Under the pieces are notes generated by a model that made no database searches, was not told the origin of the DNA, and saw only the letters and a list, made by a program, of their open reading frames with translations. Shown here piece by piece: positions 42,380-50,767 of a stretch of 64,000 nt of DNA. Within the stretch, counting starts at the first letter, position 1. Every line of letters begins with the position of its first letter. A program made the translations under genes and the position numbers. The DNA comes from Muribaculaceae bacterium (lineage in GTDB: Bacteria > Bacteroidota > Bacteroidia > Bacteroidales > Muribaculaceae), in NCBI GenBank assembly GCA_009775375.1, contig VSPO01000002.1, positions 1 to 64,000 of the forward strand, given 5' to 3'.

Positions 42380-43102
42380 TCAATGGGAGTAGATTAGAAA
42401 TATGGCCGGGCGTTTGTCGAAATCATACGAAGCTTTCCTCCATCTTGACGCCGGCATGGTCTTGATGGTCTCTTTCTCCGGGTCTGTAATGTCGCAGGCC
42501 ACGCAGACAAGTGTGTCGCCTCTCAAAGTGGAGATGAGGCTTTCTATCATTTTATTGTTGCGATAGGGTGTCTCAATGAAAATCTGGGTCATGTCGGCCT
42601 TTTTCGACGTGGCCTCAAGCTCCTTTAGCTTGCGCTCCCGCTCCTTGGAGTCAATTGGAAGATAGCCGTTGAAGGAGAATCCCTGTCCGTTGAACCCCGA
42701 TGCCATCAAGGCCATCAATATACTTGAAGGCCCGACAAGGGGCACCACTTTCAGTCCCTCTCTTTGGGCGATGCTGACAGCCAATGCCCCCGGATCTGCC
42801 ACGGCGGGACATCCTGCCTCGCTCATCACTCCAACAGGCTCCCCTTTGCGCAATGCGTCGAGAAAGGAGGAGACTTCAGCCGGATCGGTGTGGCGGTTAA
42901 GTTCGTAGAATGTGGTCGACGCTATGTCGAATGCCGGGTCAATGCGTTTTAGGAAGCGTCTTGCCGTCCTGACATTCTCCACGATAAAATGGCGGATGCC
43001 TTTCAGCAATACGGAGTTTCCGTCCGGCAGGACGTCGTGCAGAGGGGCGTCGCTGATGTTGACAGGGATTAAATATAAAGCAGCTTCGATTTTCATATAC
43101 AC
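42380..43102 (-). CDS. Tetrapyrrole-methylase-fold SAM methyltransferase (RsmI-like)
   Basis: A 240-residue methyltransferase of the RsmI/tetrapyrrole methylase superfamily: GEPVGVMSEAGCPAVADPGALAV is the SAM-binding region and VPLVGPSSILMALMASGFNGQGFSFNGYLP the next conserved block. True RsmI methylates C1402 of 16S rRNA. This protein is the shorter, divergent paralogue common in Bacteroidetes, so its RNA target is uncertain. The second ATG at 43096 may be the real start. It is followed by the MBL hydrolase gene. Confidence 0.82.
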   Translation of the reverse strand: MYMKIEAALYLIPVNISDAPLHDVLPDGNSVLLKGIRHFIVENVRTARRFLKRIDPAFDIASTTFYELNRHTDPAEVSSFLDALRKGEPVGVMSEAGCPAVADPGALAVSIAQREGLKVVPLVGPSSILMALMASGFNGQGFSFNGYLPIDSKERERKLKELEATSKKADMTQIFIETPYRNNKMIESLISTLRGDTLVCVACDITDPEKETIKTMPASRWRKASYDFDKRPAIFLIYSH

Positions 43103-43142
43103 AAAATTAATAAAAAATTACTACATTTGCATGTTTTTTCAG

Positions 43143-43158
43143 TGAAGTTGTTTAAACT
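43143..43158. repeat. Solo sequence identical to part of the IS end
   Basis: Sixteen bases, TGAAGTTGTTTAAACT, equal the right terminal repeat of the IS at 18906-19868. No transposase or second repeat lies near it. It sits between the divergent RsmI-like and RsmF-like genes. It may be a relic of a related element or a chance AT-rich match. Confidence 0.4.
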
Positions 43159-43217
43159 TTTTCCTTTTTAACGGATATTATATACGTTCACATCCTAAAA
43201 ATATCTTTAGTCAGGTT

Positions 43218-44486
43218 ATGGAGCTACCCAAAGGTTTTATAGAAATGATGTCGGAGATTCTCGGCCCGGAGACGGATGATTTCCTTCGGGCCATGAATGA
43301 GCCTCCGGTAGTCTCAGTCAGAGTCAACGGCAGAAAACCGACATCTGCGTTTGCTGGGGAAAGAGACGTAAAATGGTGTGATAAGGGATATTATCTTAAG
43401 GATAGACCTGTGTTTACGCTTGATCCCCTGCTTCATGCCGGTGCCTATTACGTGCAGGACGCCTCATCGATGATTTACTATGAAGCCACACGTAGGATAC
43501 TCTCCGGACTGGGTGCCGTGTCTGAAGATGGAAAGCCTCTTCATCCGGTCGGCGTGCTCGATATGTGCGCCGCCCCGGGAGGTAAGACCACGGCAATAAT
43601 CGACGCTCTTCCCGATGGGTCGAGGGTCGTTGCTAACGAATACGTAGGGAAGAGAGCCGGAATACTTCGGGAAAATCTCATAAAATGGGGATATCCTGAC
43701 GTGACGGTGACCAACCGGGATTCCTCATGGTTTGCCGAAGATGGAGGCAAATATGATATAGTGGCGGTGGATGCCCCCTGTTCCGGCGAGGGGATGATGC
43801 GTAAAGAGCCTGAGGCCGTCAGACAATGGAGTGAGGATTTGATCGATAAATGCAGCAGTCTTCAAAGAGAGATTCTGACCAACGCTGCCAACGCAGTCGC
43901 CGTCGGAGGTTTCCTAATTTATTCCACCTGCACGTTCAATCGCAGGGAGAATGAGGATAATGCCGAATTCATAGCCGAAGAGCTTGGCCTTGTCCCCTAT
44001 GACCCCGCTTTCCCGAAAGAATGGGGCATACCGTCCGGAATAGGCACATCGTTGCCTGTCAGCCGCTTCATGCCCCACAAAACCGAGGGTGAGGGATTGT
44101 TTCTCGCTATTTTCAGGAAGCCGGGTGAATATGTCCGCTCTCATATCAATAAATCAGCACCTTGCCTGTGCCGAAGGATCGAGCCTGCGTCACAGGCATG
44201 CCGCTCCTCAAGAATTAAGGGAGGGAAAAAGACTCGGGATGCAGAGCCCCCGGAGATGGAAAGGATTCTTGCCGTGGATTTCGACAAGTCGGCTTATGTG
44301 ACTGCGGAGCTTGACAGGGAGACGGCTTTGGCGTATCTGAGAAGGGAGTCGATAGTGTTGCCTCCTGTTGTGGCCAAGGGCATTGTGATAGTCTGCTATG
44401 AAGGTCTTCCCTTGGGACCTGTCAAAAACATCGGAAGCCGTGCCAACAATCTTTATCCTAAGAACTGGCGTATCCTAATGCGCTAA
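43218..44486 (+). CDS. RNA cytosine-C5 methyltransferase (RsmF/NSUN family)
   Basis: A 422-residue enzyme of the NOL1/NOP2/sun family. The SAM-binding motif is VLDMCAAPGGKTTAI, followed by DAPCSGEGMM (the PC motif) and YSTCTFNRRENED (the TC motif), so both cysteines needed for m5C methylation are present. The C-terminal 120 residues resemble the RsmF-type PUA-like tail (GLPLGPVKNIGSRANNLYPKNWRI). The target is probably 16S rRNA, but another rRNA or tRNA site cannot be excluded. Confidence 0.9.
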   Translation: MELPKGFIEMMSEILGPETDDFLRAMNEPPVVSVRVNGRKPTSAFAGERDVKWCDKGYYLKDRPVFTLDPLLHAGAYYVQDASSMIYYEATRRILSGLGAVSEDGKPLHPVGVLDMCAAPGGKTTAIIDALPDGSRVVANEYVGKRAGILRENLIKWGYPDVTVTNRDSSWFAEDGGKYDIVAVDAPCSGEGMMRKEPEAVRQWSEDLIDKCSSLQREILTNAANAVAVGGFLIYSTCTFNRRENEDNAEFIAEELGLVPYDPAFPKEWGIPSGIGTSLPVSRFMPHKTEGEGLFLAIFRKPGEYVRSHINKSAPCLCRRIEPASQACRSSRIKGGKKTRDAEPPEMERILAVDFDKSAYVTAELDRETALAYLRRESIVLPPVVAKGIVIVCYEGLPLGPVKNIGSRANNLYPKNWRILMR

Positions 44487-44517
44487 GAGCACGCTCTTAG
44501 CTCAGCATTGCTTGAAC

Positions 44518-44544
44518 CACAGGTTTTGCAACCGTGTTTTATTT
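44518..44544 (+). terminator. Terminator after the RsmF-like gene
   Basis: CACAGGTT pairs with AACCGTG (one bulged A, loop TTGC) and TTTTATTT follows. A separate 8-bp palindrome GCTAAGAG/CTCTTAGC overlaps the stop codon just before it. Confidence 0.65.
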
Positions 44545-44628
44545 GTAATCCATTAACTTTGTGGAAATATCTCCTCCCATGTTGCCGACGTTGCAATCAA
44601 GATGTGAGAAATTTCAAAATAATTAGAA

Positions 44629-46863
44629 ATGAGTAAAAACAAGGATAAAGGAGTTTTCCCGGTGACGGGCATGATGTGTGCCGTATGTGCCGGGACTGTT
44701 GAGAAAACCGTATCGGAAGTTCCGGGCGTGTCGGATGTGGCAGTCAATTTTGCCTCGTCGGAGGTTTCGTTTTCATGGGATGCGTCTGCCACGTCTCCCG
44801 AGAAGGTGGCGGAGGCCGTCCGTGCGGCCGGCTACGACATGATTGTGGAGGATTCCGAGGCAAAGGCCGTGGAAGAGAAACAGAAGTCAGACATGCGGCA
44901 GTATAAGAGAATGCGCACGGACCTTATCTTGGCGTGGGTCTTCACTATCCCGTTGAGCTGCATATGTATGCTCCACATTCATTTCCCCGGCGACGGCTAC
45001 GTCATGATGATGCTTGCGCTCGCGGTGATGGCCGTCAGTGGAAGGCGATTCTACGTCAATGGTTTGCGACATCTTTTCAGCGGGCGTCCCGATATGGATT
45101 CTCTCGTGGCGGTTTCCACTCTTGTCAGCTTCCTATTTTCGCTTTTCAATACGCTATTCCCTTCATATTTCACGTCAAAAGGGATTCCGGCCGACCTCTA
45201 TTATGAGGCTGCTGCCATGATTGTTGCGTTTGTGCTGACGGGAAAATTCATGGAGATGCGTGCCAGGCGTAACACTGGCACTGCCATAAAGGCTCTTATG
45301 GGTCTTCAGCCTTCCGAAGCATTGGTGGTTGATGCAGGCGGCAATCTGACGACGGTCAGTGTCAATGATATCAAGCCCGGTGACCGACTGTCGGTGCGAC
45401 CGGGGGAACGGATTCCTGTGGATGGTAAAGTCGTGGCGGGAATATCAGTCGTGGATGAAAGTATGCTGACCGGTGAGCCGGAGGGAGTAGAGAAAGTGGC
45501 CGACGACAAAGTGACAGCCGGCACCATGAACGGCAACGGCACGTTGACGGTCGTGGCGGAAAAGGTAGGCAAGGCCACGGAACTTTCTCGCATAATCCGT
45601 TGCGTCAGGGAAGCGCAGGGCTCCAAGGCCCCGGTTCAGAGGCTTGTCGACAAAATCAGCCGCGTTTTTGTTCCCGTTGTCATATCCGTCGCCATACTGA
45701 CATTCGTGGTCTGGATAAGCTTCGGGATCGACAAGCTTCCTATGGCTGTCTTGGCGGCGGTGTCGGTGTTGGTGATAGCTTGTCCCTGCGCTTTGGGGCT
45801 CGCCACGCCTACGGCCGTAATGGTCGGCATTGGCAGGGGTGCCTCTAATGGGATATTGATAAAGGAGGCCGCCGCGCTTGAGCAGTTGCAGAAGGTCGAT
45901 ACGCTTGCGATTGACAAGACCGGCACGATTACGGAGGGCCTGCCTTCCGTCGTGGATATCTTTCAGGATGGGGAATCGGAGCCCTTGTTCTTCGATGCGC
46001 TGAGTCGGCTTGAGAGGCATTCCACGCATCCCCTTGCCAAGGCGATTTCTGAATGGACAAAAGCCAACGGGACAACTTCCGGAGCCGTGGAAATAGAAGA
46101 TTTCGAGAATATCCCCGGTATGGGAATCGTTGGAAAAGTCGGGAATATACGGGCATGGATTGGCAATGAAAGTCTGGCGGATAGAATGGAAGCTCCGACA
46201 TCTTCTGAAATGAGCTCTATGGCTGCGGAGTGGGCACGGGAAGGCGCGGGAGTGGTTTTCGCCGGAATCCCCGGGAAAAACCTGGTGGTATTCAAAGTTG
46301 CGGATACGATTCGTCAGGATGCCGCAGAGGCAGTCGAGGCTTTGAAAGATATGGGAGTGACGACAATACTGCTGACCGGTGACCGTTTCGCCACTGCCAA
46401 GCATGTGGGGAGGCTTGTCGGAATCGATGAGGTGGTTGCCGAAGTCCTTCCTCAAGGAAAGCAAGACGAGATAAAATCGTTGAAAAAGGAGGGCCGCTTT
46501 GTGGCAATGGCAGGCGACGGCATCAATGATTCGCAGGCACTTGCGGAGGCGGATGTCTCTATTGCTATGGGAGGGGGAAGCGATATCGCGATGGAAGTGG
46601 CGCAATTGACCATTATTTCCGGCAAACTTACCTACATACCAAAGGCTATCCGTCTGTCGGCTGCCACATTAAAGGTCATTAAAGAGAATCTGTTCTGGGC
46701 ATTTATCTATAATGTCTTGGGCATTCCTTTGTCGGCCGGCGTGCTTTACCCCGTCTGCGGATTGATGCTGACTCCGATGATCGCTTCGGCGGCAATGGCA
46801 TTCTCCTCTGTGTGTGTCGTGGCAAATTCTCTAAGGCTTAATAAAATCCGTATTGACCATTGA
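44629..46863 (+). CDS. copA: Copper-transporting P1B-type ATPase
   Basis: A 744-residue heavy-metal P-type ATPase. One N-terminal HMA domain has the metal motif GMMCAVC (Cys17, Cys20). The transmembrane metal site is IACPCALGLATPTAV (CPC), which with the eight-helix layout points to Cu(I) export. Catalytic motifs follow: TGEP in the actuator domain, DKTGTITEG with the phosphorylated Asp, RHSTHPLAKAI (HP motif) and GDGINDSQALAEAD. It precedes a small HMA-like protein by 270 bp, so the region handles copper. A TAACTTTG box at 44554-44561 is the likely promoter. No copper regulator is found beside it. Confidence 0.93.
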   Translation: MSKNKDKGVFPVTGMMCAVCAGTVEKTVSEVPGVSDVAVNFASSEVSFSWDASATSPEKVAEAVRAAGYDMIVEDSEAKAVEEKQKSDMRQYKRMRTDLILAWVFTIPLSCICMLHIHFPGDGYVMMMLALAVMAVSGRRFYVNGLRHLFSGRPDMDSLVAVSTLVSFLFSLFNTLFPSYFTSKGIPADLYYEAAAMIVAFVLTGKFMEMRARRNTGTAIKALMGLQPSEALVVDAGGNLTTVSVNDIKPGDRLSVRPGERIPVDGKVVAGISVVDESMLTGEPEGVEKVADDKVTAGTMNGNGTLTVVAEKVGKATELSRIIRCVREAQGSKAPVQRLVDKISRVFVPVVISVAILTFVVWISFGIDKLPMAVLAAVSVLVIACPCALGLATPTAVMVGIGRGASNGILIKEAAALEQLQKVDTLAIDKTGTITEGLPSVVDIFQDGESEPLFFDALSRLERHSTHPLAKAISEWTKANGTTSGAVEIEDFENIPGMGIVGKVGNIRAWIGNESLADRMEAPTSSEMSSMAAEWAREGAGVVFAGIPGKNLVVFKVADTIRQDAAEAVEALKDMGVTTILLTGDRFATAKHVGRLVGIDEVVAEVLPQGKQDEIKSLKKEGRFVAMAGDGINDSQALAEADVSIAMGGGSDIAMEVAQLTIISGKLTYIPKAIRLSAATLKVIKENLFWAFIYNVLGIPLSAGVLYPVCGLMLTPMIASAAMAFSSVCVVANSLRLNKIRIDH

Positions 46864-46954
46864 GGTCGCTCAGATAAGGATTGTCTTTTTGGGTATATGT
46901 AGAGATTAGTTTTGATGACATGCGCTTTCGGGTATACCCCTCGATAAGTGATGA

Positions 46955-46986
46955 TTTGGTTCTTTCGTCAGAAATCTGTAATTTTG
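46955..46986 (+). promoter_or_regulatory. Promoter of the HMA-protein/tcdA/ABC operon
   Basis: TTTG at 46955-46958, a 20-bp spacer and TAATTTTG at 46979-46986 match the consensus. The leader to the ATG at 47134 is about 140 nt. No hairpin with a T-run was found in it. Confidence 0.7.
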
Positions 46987-47133
46987 CATGAATCGAGGAG
47001 AAATTGCCGACATGGATGTTTCCCCGAAGGGAGACTATTCAAGACGTTTCCCGATATAGGAAGACAGACCCATCTAATATGCGGATGCCGTTTGGATTTG
47101 ATATAATTATTTAGAAATAAAATTGATAAAGAT

Positions 47134-47349
47134 ATGAAGTTTAAGACCAATGCGAAATGCGCAGGCTGCTCGGCAGCTATATTAAAGGCGATGAACGCCG
47201 AGTTTCCGAATGAGGAATGGACTCTTGATTTGACCACCGCCGACAAAGTGCTTGAAAATCATGGCGTTCCTGAAGACGCAGCCAAGGCGGCTCAGGTGAT
47301 AAAGACTCTGGAAGAGACAGGGTTTAAAGGCTCATGGATTCAACAATAG
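47134..47349 (+). CDS. Small HMA-like metal-binding protein
   Basis: A 71-residue cytoplasmic protein with a single heavy-metal-associated domain. The motif KCAGCSAAI (Cys9 and Cys12) replaces the common GMxCxxC, and the beta-alpha-beta pattern (NEEWTLDLTTADKVLENHG, QVIKTLEETGFKGSWI) fits. It may carry copper to the CopA pump encoded upstream. The start ATG has no obvious ribosome binding site. The gene overlaps the next one, tcdA, by 16 bp in another frame. Confidence 0.8.
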   Translation: MKFKTNAKCAGCSAAILKAMNAEFPNEEWTLDLTTADKVLENHGVPEDAAKAAQVIKTLEETGFKGSWIQQ

Positions 47350-48089
47350 ACCCTGTGTCGGAGCCTTCGACTGGCGAAGCATGGGACGACCGTACACTAC
47401 GTCTATTGGGTGAAGATGGAGTGGAACGTCTGCGCAGGTCGTCGGTTCTCGTAGTCGGAGTTGGCGGAGTCGGTGGATATGCCGCTGAGATGCTCGCGAG
47501 AAGTGGCGTCGGAAACATGACGATAGTCGATTCCGACAATGTCGCCGAAAGCAACGTCAATCGCCAGCTGATAGCCACGACTTCCACCGTCGGCCGTCCG
47601 AAGGTGGAGCTTTTTGCAGATCGGTTTCGCGACATCAATCCTGAGATCAACGTAAATCCTAAAATAGAGTTTGTTGATGCAGAAAAGATTGAGGATTTAT
47701 TCTGCAATGGCGGCTATGATTATGTGGTCGATGCGATCGACACGGTCGCTCCCAAGGTGGCCTTGATTGCCCATTGCCTGCGACACAGGATTCCCATTGT
47801 TTCGTCGATGGGCGCAGGAGGAAGGATCGATGTCACGAAAGTAGGATACTACGACCTTTGGGAGACCCGTGAAGACGGTCTGGCACGTGCCGTAAGACAA
47901 AAACTGAAGGCCATGTCGCTACGCAGGCCGCTTAAGGTGGTGGCAAGCACTGAGAAACCTATGTCTCATTCGCTGATACAGCTTGAGACTGTCAACAAAA
48001 GGAGTTCATATGGCACTCTCGCCACTATTCCGGCTTTGTTCGGAATCTTTCTTGCAAACCACGTTATCAGAAAACTAACAGGAATATAG
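47334..48089 (+). CDS. tcdA: tRNA threonylcarbamoyladenosine dehydratase TcdA
   Basis: The 251-residue E1-like enzyme cyclises t6A37 to ct6A in tRNA. The ATP-binding glycine motif is VVGVGGVGGYAAEMLARSGVG, followed by VDSDNVAESNVNRQL and DYVVDAIDTVAPKVAL. The catalytic-cysteine region of other ThiF-family members is absent, as in TcdA. Together with MtaB at 33-34.5 kb the window holds two enzymes acting on t6A37. It starts inside the HMA gene (16-bp overlap) and ends 3 bp before the ABC gene. Confidence 0.9.
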   Translation: MDSTIDPVSEPSTGEAWDDRTLRLLGEDGVERLRRSSVLVVGVGGVGGYAAEMLARSGVGNMTIVDSDNVAESNVNRQLIATTSTVGRPKVELFADRFRDINPEINVNPKIEFVDAEKIEDLFCNGGYDYVVDAIDTVAPKVALIAHCLRHRIPIVSSMGAGGRIDVTKVGYYDLWETREDGLARAVRQKLKAMSLRRPLKVVASTEKPMSHSLIQLETVNKRSSYGTLATIPALFGIFLANHVIRKLTGI

Positions 48090-48092
48090 AAG

Positions 48093-48800
48093 ATGATAGA
48101 AATCCGTAATGTCACGAAATCATACGGCCCGCTGACCGTGCTCCACGACGTTTCCCTGACCATACCCGAGGGGGAAATCATGGCCATAGTCGGTCCGTCG
48201 GGAGCCGGGAAGACTACCCTGCTGCAGATTGCCGGCACGCTCGACCGTCCTGATTCCGGAGGGGTGTGGTTTGACGGGACTGATCTTTTCCAACTAAAAG
48301 ACAAGCCTCTCTCCGCGTTCCGCAATCTTAATATAGGCTTCGTTTTTCAGTTTCATCAGCTTCTCCCGGAGTTCAGTGCTTTGGAAAACGTGGCGATGCC
48401 TGCTCTTATAGCCGGACGGGATAGGAAAGAGGCTTTCAGGGAGGCGGAGAAGCTCTTGGGTGAGTTTGGACTTGGCCACAGGCTCTCCCATCGTCCGTCG
48501 GAACTGTCGGGAGGCGAAAAGCAGCGAACGGCCATAGCCCGGGCTCTTGTCAACAATCCGAGGATGGTGCTCGCTGATGAACCCACCGGCAGCCTTGACT
48601 CTCGCAACCGCCTGGAGATCCAGGAAATCATATCTGGCCTTCGGGCGGATAGGCGACAGACATTCGTGGTCGTCACCCACGACCGGGACATGGCCTCGAT
48701 TGCCGACCTGACAGTGGAAATGGCCGACGGAAGAATAGTGGGCAGCAGCAGAAAAACGGAAGAAATTGCCGACGCAGCCAATATTGTTTTGGATGTTTGA
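48093..48800 (+). CDS. LolD-like ABC transporter ATP-binding protein
   Basis: A 235-residue ATPase with Walker A GPSGAGKTTLLQ, signature LSGGEKQRTAIARAL and Walker B MVLADEPTGSLDS. The MacB/LolD/FtsE subclass is indicated by IMAIVGPSGAGKTTLLQIAGTLDRPDSG and FVFQFHQLLPEF. LolD works with LolC/E to send lipoproteins to the outer membrane, yet no permease gene lies next to it, so the partner must be elsewhere. It is cotranscribed with tcdA. Confidence 0.88.
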   Translation: MIEIRNVTKSYGPLTVLHDVSLTIPEGEIMAIVGPSGAGKTTLLQIAGTLDRPDSGGVWFDGTDLFQLKDKPLSAFRNLNIGFVFQFHQLLPEFSALENVAMPALIAGRDRKEAFREAEKLLGEFGLGHRLSHRPSELSGGEKQRTAIARALVNNPRMVLADEPTGSLDSRNRLEIQEIISGLRADRRQTFVVVTHDRDMASIADLTVEMADGRIVGSSRKTEEIADAANIVLDV

Positions 48801-48811
48801 GCTTTTTTCGC

Positions 48812-48819
48812 TATCTTCG
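48812..48819 (+). promoter_or_regulatory. -7-like box before DUF3467
   Basis: TATCTTCG is one base off TAnnTTTG and lies about 90 bp before the DUF3467 start. Variants with TTCG are common in this phylum, but support here is modest. Confidence 0.35.
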
Positions 48820-48907
48820 CGTTCCTATTTCGGAATTGCCCGGGCTCTTTTTTTAGATTGCTCACAGGGCAACCACCTATTTTAATAATCATAAATAAAG
48901 AATAAAA

Positions 48908-49201
48908 ATGGCAACACCAGAAAACCAGAACAAAAATCAACTTCAGATTCAACTCCGTCCTGAAATCGCCGATGGAAAATACAGCAATCTCGCTATGATC
49001 GGCCACGGCCCCAATGAATTCCTTATTGATTTCATCTTCGCCGCTCCCGGCATGCCCCAGGCTCCGGTGGTAAGCCGCGTCATCATGAGCCCGGAGAATG
49101 CAAAGCAGCTCATGTTCGCCCTGACGGACAACATCAAGAAATATGAGGCTCAGTTCGGCGAGATCACTCCCCGTCAGAACCAGGCCATCGGCAACAACTG
49201 A
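48908..49201 (+). CDS. DUF3467 protein
   Basis: A 97-residue soluble protein of the DUF3467 family, seen from the block YSNLAMIGHGPNEFLIDFIFAAPGM and the helix SPENAKQLMFALTDNIKKYEAQFG. The function is not known to me. It lies 8 bp before cysS and is probably cotranscribed. The family resembles the gas-vesicle or ribosomal-interaction type small domains only in size; no function is inferred. Confidence 0.88.
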   Translation: MATPENQNKNQLQIQLRPEIADGKYSNLAMIGHGPNEFLIDFIFAAPGMPQAPVVSRVIMSPENAKQLMFALTDNIKKYEAQFGEITPRQNQAIGNN

Positions 49202-49209
49202 TCAGAATA

Positions 49210-50685
49210 ATGGACAACAACCTTACGCTCTACAATTCGCTCACGCGCATCAAGATGCCTTTCAAGCCTATACATGATGGTCACGTGGGCATGTATGTGT
49301 GCGGGCCTACTGTATATGGCGACGCACATCTGGGGCATGCTCGCCCCGCAATCACGTTTGACGTACTTTTCCGTTATCTGCGTCACCTGGGCTATAAGGT
49401 GCGTTACGTCAGAAATATCACGGATGTCGGCCATCTTGAGCATGACGCCGATTCCGGAGAAGACAAGATAGCCAAGAAGGCACGTCTCGAGCAGCTTGAG
49501 CCTATGGAGGTGGTGCAGCTTTATCTCAACCGCTACCACCACGACATGGAGGCTCTCAACGTGCTGCCGCCGAGCATCGAGCCCCATGCTTCAGGCCATA
49601 TTATCGAGCAGATAGAGTATGTCAAGAAGATACTCGACGCCGGATATGCCTATGAAAGCAACGGATCGGTCTATTTCGATGTGGAGAAATACAACCGCGA
49701 CCATCACTACGGCAAGCTTTCCGGACGAAATATCGAGGATCTGCTTTCTACGACCCGTGAACTCGACGGACAGGAGGAGAAACGCAATCCTCTCGACTTT
49801 GCCCTTTGGAAGAAGGCTGCGCCGGAGCATATAATGCACTGGCCCTCTCCCTGGAGCGAGGGTTTCCCGGGATGGCATCTTGAATGCTCCACGATGGGAG
49901 AAAAGTATCTTGGGGAGACTTTCGACATCCATGGCGGTGGCCTTGACCTGCTTTTCCCCCACCATGAGTGCGAGATCGCGCAAAGCGTGGCGGCGCAGGG
50001 TCATGAGGCGGTGAAATATTGGGTTCATAACAATATGATCACCATCATGGGAAAGAAAATGGGCAAGAGCTACAATAATTTCATTACCCTCGAACAATTC
50101 TTCGACGGGTCGCATCCGAAATTGGAGCAGGCCTATTCCCCGATGGTGATACGTTTCTTCATCCTTCAAGCCCACTACCGTTCGACTGTCGATTTCTCGA
50201 ACGCAGCCCTTCAGGCGGCGGAAAAAGCATTCCAAAAAATCACAGACGGCTATCGCCGTCTGCAGAATCTCCTCCCGGCAGAGAAATCCACGGTGGAGGT
50301 GCCCGATTTCCTCACGAAATGCTATGAGGCGATGGATGATGACCTCAACACTCCCCAAGTGATAGCGCAGCTCTTTGATGCATGCAGGATTATCAATTCA
50401 GCCTCCGACGGCAACGTGAAGCTTTCTGCCGACAACATCGCGAGATTGCGCCATCTGTTTGACGTTTTCCTCATTGAGATACTCGGAATGCGCATGGCCG
50501 CCGACAGCGAGAATGCCTCGGCGTCGAAAGCCTACGAAGGTGCGGTAGATCTTCTGATGGAGGTTCGCAAGAACGCAAAAGCAGCCAAAGATTGGGCTAC
50601 TTCCGACCTCATCCGCGACAAGCTCGCCTCCCTCGGTTTCGACATCAAAGACACAAAAGCAGGTGTGGAATGGTCGCTACGCTGA
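49210..50685 (+). CDS. cysS: Cysteine--tRNA ligase
   Basis: The 491-residue class I synthetase charges tRNA-Cys. Zinc and HIGH regions are MYVCGPTVYGDAHLGHARP (HLGH as HIGH), with later zinc ligands in HLECSTMGEKYLG and FPHHECEIAQS. The KMSKS loop reads GKKMGKSYNN. Length and order are standard. It follows DUF3467 closely and ends before a strong bidirectional terminator. Confidence 0.97.
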   Translation: MDNNLTLYNSLTRIKMPFKPIHDGHVGMYVCGPTVYGDAHLGHARPAITFDVLFRYLRHLGYKVRYVRNITDVGHLEHDADSGEDKIAKKARLEQLEPMEVVQLYLNRYHHDMEALNVLPPSIEPHASGHIIEQIEYVKKILDAGYAYESNGSVYFDVEKYNRDHHYGKLSGRNIEDLLSTTRELDGQEEKRNPLDFALWKKAAPEHIMHWPSPWSEGFPGWHLECSTMGEKYLGETFDIHGGGLDLLFPHHECEIAQSVAAQGHEAVKYWVHNNMITIMGKKMGKSYNNFITLEQFFDGSHPKLEQAYSPMVIRFFILQAHYRSTVDFSNAALQAAEKAFQKITDGYRRLQNLLPAEKSTVEVPDFLTKCYEAMDDDLNTPQVIAQLFDACRIINSASDGNVKLSADNIARLRHLFDVFLIEILGMRMAADSENASASKAYEGAVDLLMEVRKNAKAAKDWATSDLIRDKLASLGFDIKDTKAGVEWSLR

Positions 50686-50707
50686 CCGGCGTCCTGCAAA
50701 TATTCAA

Positions 50708-50747
50708 AAAGACAAGGGAATCCAAGCTTTTGGATTCCCTTGTCTTT
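50708..50747. terminator. Bidirectional terminator between cysS and ispG
   Basis: A perfect 18-bp stem (50708-50725 with 50730-50747, loop GCTT) has A/T tracts on both sides and can stop transcription from either converging gene. Confidence 0.88.
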
Positions 50748-50767
50748 CTAAATATCTGCACCCTTGT

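Noticed and set aside
45445..46605. 386-residue open frame antisense to copA
   Set aside because: Composition shadow of the ATPase gene with no family features.
48093..48800. FtsE partner of FtsX
   Set aside because: The ATPase sits 12 kb from ftsX in another operon and its sequence looks closer to LolD; FtsE cannot be excluded but is not supported.
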